Shown here: positions 61,303 through 64,000 of the stretch, one piece after another | Position numbering within the stretch: position 1 is the first letter of the stretch | Layout of the letters: each line of letters begins with the position of its first letter | Origin: a bacterium Scap17 | GTDB taxonomy: Bacteria; Pseudomonadota; Gammaproteobacteria; Pseudomonadales; Halomonadaceae | Length of the DNA: 64,000 nucleotides | Assembly: GCA_013376735.1 (NCBI GenBank) | Contig: VINJ01000001.1 | Coordinates: forward strand, 1,612,001 to 1,676,000 | Direction: 5' to 3' | Made by a program: the position numbers and the translations under genes | The notes under the pieces: generated by a model | What the model was told of the DNA's origin: nothing | The model's database searches: none | Seen by the model: the letters and a program-made list of their open reading frames with translations, nothing else

Positions 61303-62343
61303 ATGAGCGATGCAATGAAGGAAGCGGCAGGAATGGACGTCAATCTCGATCGGGCAGCGCTCAAGGCGCTATGTCACAAGGTGTTGAGCCGTCATGGCTT
61401 CAGTGAGCCACACGTCGCTGCCATGAGTGATGCGCTGGTGGCGGCGGAAATGGACGGTTGTCGCTCCCATGGGCTCTATCGCCTGATGGGGTTCGTCGCG
61501 ACGCTGAACAATGGCGGAGTGGTGCCGGACGCCGTGCCGGTGGTCGAGGATACGGCGCCTTCCATCGTCAAGGTGGATGCCAAGGGTGGCTTCTCGTCGC
61601 TGGCCTTCCAGCAGGGCGTACCTGAACTGCTCAGCAAGGCGCGAGCCAACGGCATTGCCATTCTGGCCATCAATCATTGCGTGCATGGCACGGCATTGTG
61701 GGTCGAGATCGAGAGGTTGACGCGGGAAGGGCTGGTTGCCATCGCCTGCAACCCGACCCAGTCGTACATGGCACCCTATGGAGGCAGCCAGCCCCTGCTG
61801 GGCACCAACCCCATTGCCTTCGGCTGGCCGCGCGGGGATGGCAACCCTTACGTGTTCGACTTCGCGACCAGCGCCATCGCACGTGGCGATATCGAGCTGC
61901 ATCGTCGTCAGGGAGATGAGATCCCGCTGGGCTGGGGAGTCGATCGAGAGGGTACGCCGTCACAGGACCCTGCCGAAGTGCTGGATCATGGGGCGATGTT
62001 GCCCTTCGGGGATCACAAGGGCTCTGCGCTGGCGATCATGATCGAGCTGATCGCAGGGCCGCTGATCGGTGACATGCTGAGTATCGAGTCCAGCGAACAC
62101 GATCAAGGCAAGGGCAGCCTGCCGTATCATGGTGAGCTGATCATCGCGATCGACCCCGCGCGCCTCACGGGTGGCAGCACCCAGCAGAACATGCTGCGCT
62201 CTGAAAGGCTGTTCGAACTCGTGAAGCAGCAGGGCGCAAGGCTCTCCTCCGAGCGTCGCTTCAAGGCTCGCCAGAAGCATCAAGAACAGGGCGTCACGCT
62301 GTCGAGAGCCTTGTATGACGATATTCTAAAGCTGGCCTCATGA
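61303..62343 (+). CDS. Ldh-family NAD(P)H-dependent oxidoreductase
   Basis: A 346-residue member of the malate/L-lactate dehydrogenase (Ldh_2) family, which includes YiaK and the delta-1-piperideine/pyrroline-2-carboxylate reductases. The catalytic His is in EMDGCRSHGLYRL. APYGGSQPLLGTNPIAFGWP, FDFATSAIARGDIELHRRQG and LPFGDHKGSALAIMIELIAG are family blocks. The ATG at 61303 follows GGAAAGGA. Its place after the TRAP genes makes it the first metabolic step for the imported acid; the SHGLYRL context favours an imino-acid or keto-acid reductase over YiaK, without proof. Confidence 0.87.
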   Translation: MSDAMKEAAGMDVNLDRAALKALCHKVLSRHGFSEPHVAAMSDALVAAEMDGCRSHGLYRLMGFVATLNNGGVVPDAVPVVEDTAPSIVKVDAKGGFSSLAFQQGVPELLSKARANGIAILAINHCVHGTALWVEIERLTREGLVAIACNPTQSYMAPYGGSQPLLGTNPIAFGWPRGDGNPYVFDFATSAIARGDIELHRRQGDEIPLGWGVDREGTPSQDPAEVLDHGAMLPFGDHKGSALAIMIELIAGPLIGDMLSIESSEHDQGKGSLPYHGELIIAIDPARLTGGSTQQNMLRSERLFELVKQQGARLSSERRFKARQKHQEQGVTLSRALYDDILKLAS

Positions 62344-62413
62344 ACCTCCGTGTAGACCGAGCAGTAGAGCTCTCGCTGAGAGCACACCTCGAAGAGTCAA
62401 ATTGCATGAAAAA

Positions 62414-62439
62414 GAACGGCCGCCCTTGTGCGGCCGTTC
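62414..62439 (+). terminator. terminator after the TRAP/reductase operon
   Basis: GAACGGCCGC and GCGGCCGTTC form a 10-bp stem with a 6-base loop, preceded by an A-run, about 70 bases past the stop. Confidence 0.85.
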
Positions 62440-62650
62440 CTGTATGAGAGTTTCTGTCGTCGGGCTTGTCATCGGCGTTGTCTTCGGTGCTGCCAACCTC
62501 ACGCCTGCCAATACTGAGCGCTCATCCAGTTCTGCCTGATAATGCGCACCACTGGTTGAGCCTGCTTTTCAGCAAATGCGCAGATGCTGATAGCGTAAGG
62601 TGTAGTGAGGGTGGCTGACGTCACCTGAAGGTCACGCAGGGGAGAGGCAC

Positions 62651-63745
62651 ATGACGCTTGAGATGACATCGCGGTTTCGTGGTTGCCTGTTGGGTGGTGC
62701 GGTGGGTGACGCCTTAGGGGCGCCGGTGGAATTCCTGTCACACGAGGAGATCCAGGCACGCTTTGGAAGTGATGGCATACGTGACTATGCACCAGCCTAC
62801 GGTGGGCTGGGGCGGATTACCGATGATACGCAGATGACGCTGTTTACCGCTGAGGGGCTGTTGCGCAGTCATGTGCGTGGCTGTCTGAGAGGCATCACGA
62901 CGCAAGGCAGTCTGGTCAACAGTGCCTATGAACGTTGGCTTTACACCCAGGGTGAACGCTCGCGGCAGGATACCGAGCAGGAATGGCTGGACAGTGGCTG
63001 GCTGATCAAGCAAGGCGAGCTCCATTCGCGCCGCGCCCCGGGCATGACATGTCTGGCAGCGTTAAAGCATGTGCGTCGCTACAGTGACACTGCGCAGAAT
63101 GACAGCAAGGGCTGTGGCGGTGTGATGCGCGTCGCGCCGATTGGTCTGTTCGCGCATGTGATGGGAGCCTCCCATGAGATGTGCTTCGCACTCGGGGAAG
63201 AGGTCTGCGCGCTGACCCATGGGCATGTGACCGGCCAGCTGACGGGCGGCGTGCTGGCGGTGATGATCCAATGTCTGGTGGCGGGGGATTCGATGGCACA
63301 GGCACTTGCGCACGCCATGCGCATTCTCGAGCGCAAGCCGGGCTGCGAAGAGACCATGCAGGCTCTGCAGCAAGCCCGCGAGCTTGCCGAGTCCGGCACT
63401 GCGCCGCAGGTGGCTGTCGTGATGCTGGGACTGGGCTGGATCGCGGAAGAGGCCCTGGCGATGTCCGTGTATTGCGCACTCACGGCGCGGGATTTCCGCT
63501 CCGCGATTCAGCTGGCGGTCAATCACGACGGGGATTCTGATTCTACGGGCGCCATCACGGGCAATCTGCTCGGGGCGCAATGGGGAGAAGAAGTGATACC
63601 GAGTGACTGGCTGGCCCCACTTGAACTGCGAGATGTCATCGGTGAGATCGGGCAGGATCTCCACGATTGTCCGCGCTGGGAGCTCTACACCAACGGCGGT
63701 GGCAAGGATGAACGGTGGGTCTGGGAGAAATACCCGGGTTATTGA
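62651..63745 (+). CDS. ADP-ribosylglycohydrolase-family protein
   Basis: A 364-residue all-helical hydrolase of the DraG/ARH family, which removes ADP-ribose or related groups using two Mg2+. Metal-site motifs are GCLLGGAVGDALGAPVEF (residues 11-28), ITDDTQMTLFTAEGLL (56-71), and HDGDSDSTGAITGNLLGA near 297-314. The site set is complete, so it should be active. No ADP-ribosyltransferase or nitrogenase gene lies nearby, so the target is unknown. The gene stands alone between two terminators. Confidence 0.92.
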   Translation: MTLEMTSRFRGCLLGGAVGDALGAPVEFLSHEEIQARFGSDGIRDYAPAYGGLGRITDDTQMTLFTAEGLLRSHVRGCLRGITTQGSLVNSAYERWLYTQGERSRQDTEQEWLDSGWLIKQGELHSRRAPGMTCLAALKHVRRYSDTAQNDSKGCGGVMRVAPIGLFAHVMGASHEMCFALGEEVCALTHGHVTGQLTGGVLAVMIQCLVAGDSMAQALAHAMRILERKPGCEETMQALQQARELAESGTAPQVAVVMLGLGWIAEEALAMSVYCALTARDFRSAIQLAVNHDGDSDSTGAITGNLLGAQWGEEVIPSDWLAPLELRDVIGEIGQDLHDCPRWELYTNGGGKDERWVWEKYPGY

Positions 63746-63763
63746 ATCGCGATGCAGCAGCAT

Positions 63764-63802
63764 GAAAAGCGCGGAGCCATCTTCCAATGGCTCCGCGTTT
63801 TC
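63764..63802. terminator. bidirectional terminator
   Basis: GAAAAGCGCGGAGCCA and TGGCTCCGCGTTTTC pair with one offset base, directly after the ADP-ribosylglycohydrolase stop. Confidence 0.92.
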
Positions 63803-64000
63803 GTGTCTGGACAACAATTTTCATCGCCCGTCGCGATGAAGGGGAACGCAGAGGTGCAGGGAGCGCTTGAAGCAGGTGACTTGAGAGGGCGCCCACGGGC
63901 TTCGTAAGCGGTTGATAATCCTATGCTTATTACCAAAGTCGTAGATGGGTGTCTGTCCAGCTGGTCAGGCGAGTGACGCATTGGTTCGTGATTGGAATCA
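63803..64000. other. window edge, no gene recognised
   Basis: About 200 bases with no convincing start. TTGATAATCCTATGCTTATTAC near 63911-63932 could be a promoter for a gene beyond the edge. Confidence 0.3.

Noticed and set aside
61303..62343. YiaK (2,3-diketo-L-gulonate reductase) assignment because of the TRAP neighbours
   Set aside because: The family and gene order fit, but the other yia genes are absent and the catalytic region is closer to imino-acid reductases; left as Ldh-family.

Overview
The window looks like chromosome of a marine or halophilic gammaproteobacterium, most likely Halomonadaceae (Cobetia or Halomonas type). This is inferred from the GC-rich coding style of the right-hand 50 kb and its gene content: two BCCT osmolyte-type carriers, a TRAP system, 2-aminoethylphosphonate catabolism and many solute-catabolism cassettes with their own regulators. 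No rRNA, tRNA or CRISPR array was seen.

Left part (1-10.4 kb): an oxygenase cassette (Rieske oxygenase, rubredoxin, rubredoxin reductase) is followed by a broken acyl-CoA ligase gene. That gene carries a 27-base poly-G plus Tn5 mosaic-end (Nextera) sequence, which is a library artefact and not biology. Next comes a nest of insertion sequences. An ISL3-family remnant was cut by an IS3-family element, which was in turn cut by a complete 3372-bp ISPpu12-like element. The latter carries merR, a cation efflux gene, lspA and tnpA, and has 24-bp inverted repeats and an 8-bp target duplication. PsiE and a frameshifted IS30 element follow.

10.4-16.2 kb: a quinone/electrophile-stress cluster (GST, SDR, cupin, MdaB) faces an HxlR regulator across a perfect 11-bp inverted repeat. 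It is followed by IclR, GlcG-like and MFS genes. 16.2-22.3 kb: a patchwork of IS3 remnants, a GlxA-type regulator, a PEP mutase/isocitrate lyase-like enzyme, a decayed VOC gene, a DUF5131 protein, a complete IS3 element and the 3' part of a LamB-like porin gene. 22.3-26.1 kb: an SSS symporter with its 42-residue partner, and an IS481 transposase.

26.1-34.5 kb: two paralogous BCCT carriers, a LysR regulator, a 2-oxoglutarate/Fe(II) oxygenase and an M24-fold enzyme very close in layout to the DMSP lyase DddP but lacking one key Asp. This is the best candidate here for an uncharacterised catabolic system. A second LysR gene follows. 34.8-43.1 kb: a sugar-acid/polyol-type pathway (3-hydroxyisobutyrate dehydrogenase-like reductase, two aldehyde dehydrogenases, GMC dehydrogenase, enolase-superfamily dehydratase) around an IclR regulator.

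43.4-52.5 kb: a two-domain ABM protein, then a 2-aminoethylphosphonate regulon (GntR regulator, AepXVW-like ABC importer, PhnW, PhnX) marked by two copies of the palindrome TGGTATATACCA, and a DMT exporter behind an odd repeat-rich leader. 52.6-64 kb: a polyol dehydrogenase with an NCS1-type permease, a His-rich RcnB-like protein, an XRE-cupin regulator facing a TRAP transporter plus Ldh-family reductase operon across a 16-bp palindrome, and an ADP-ribosylglycohydrolase.
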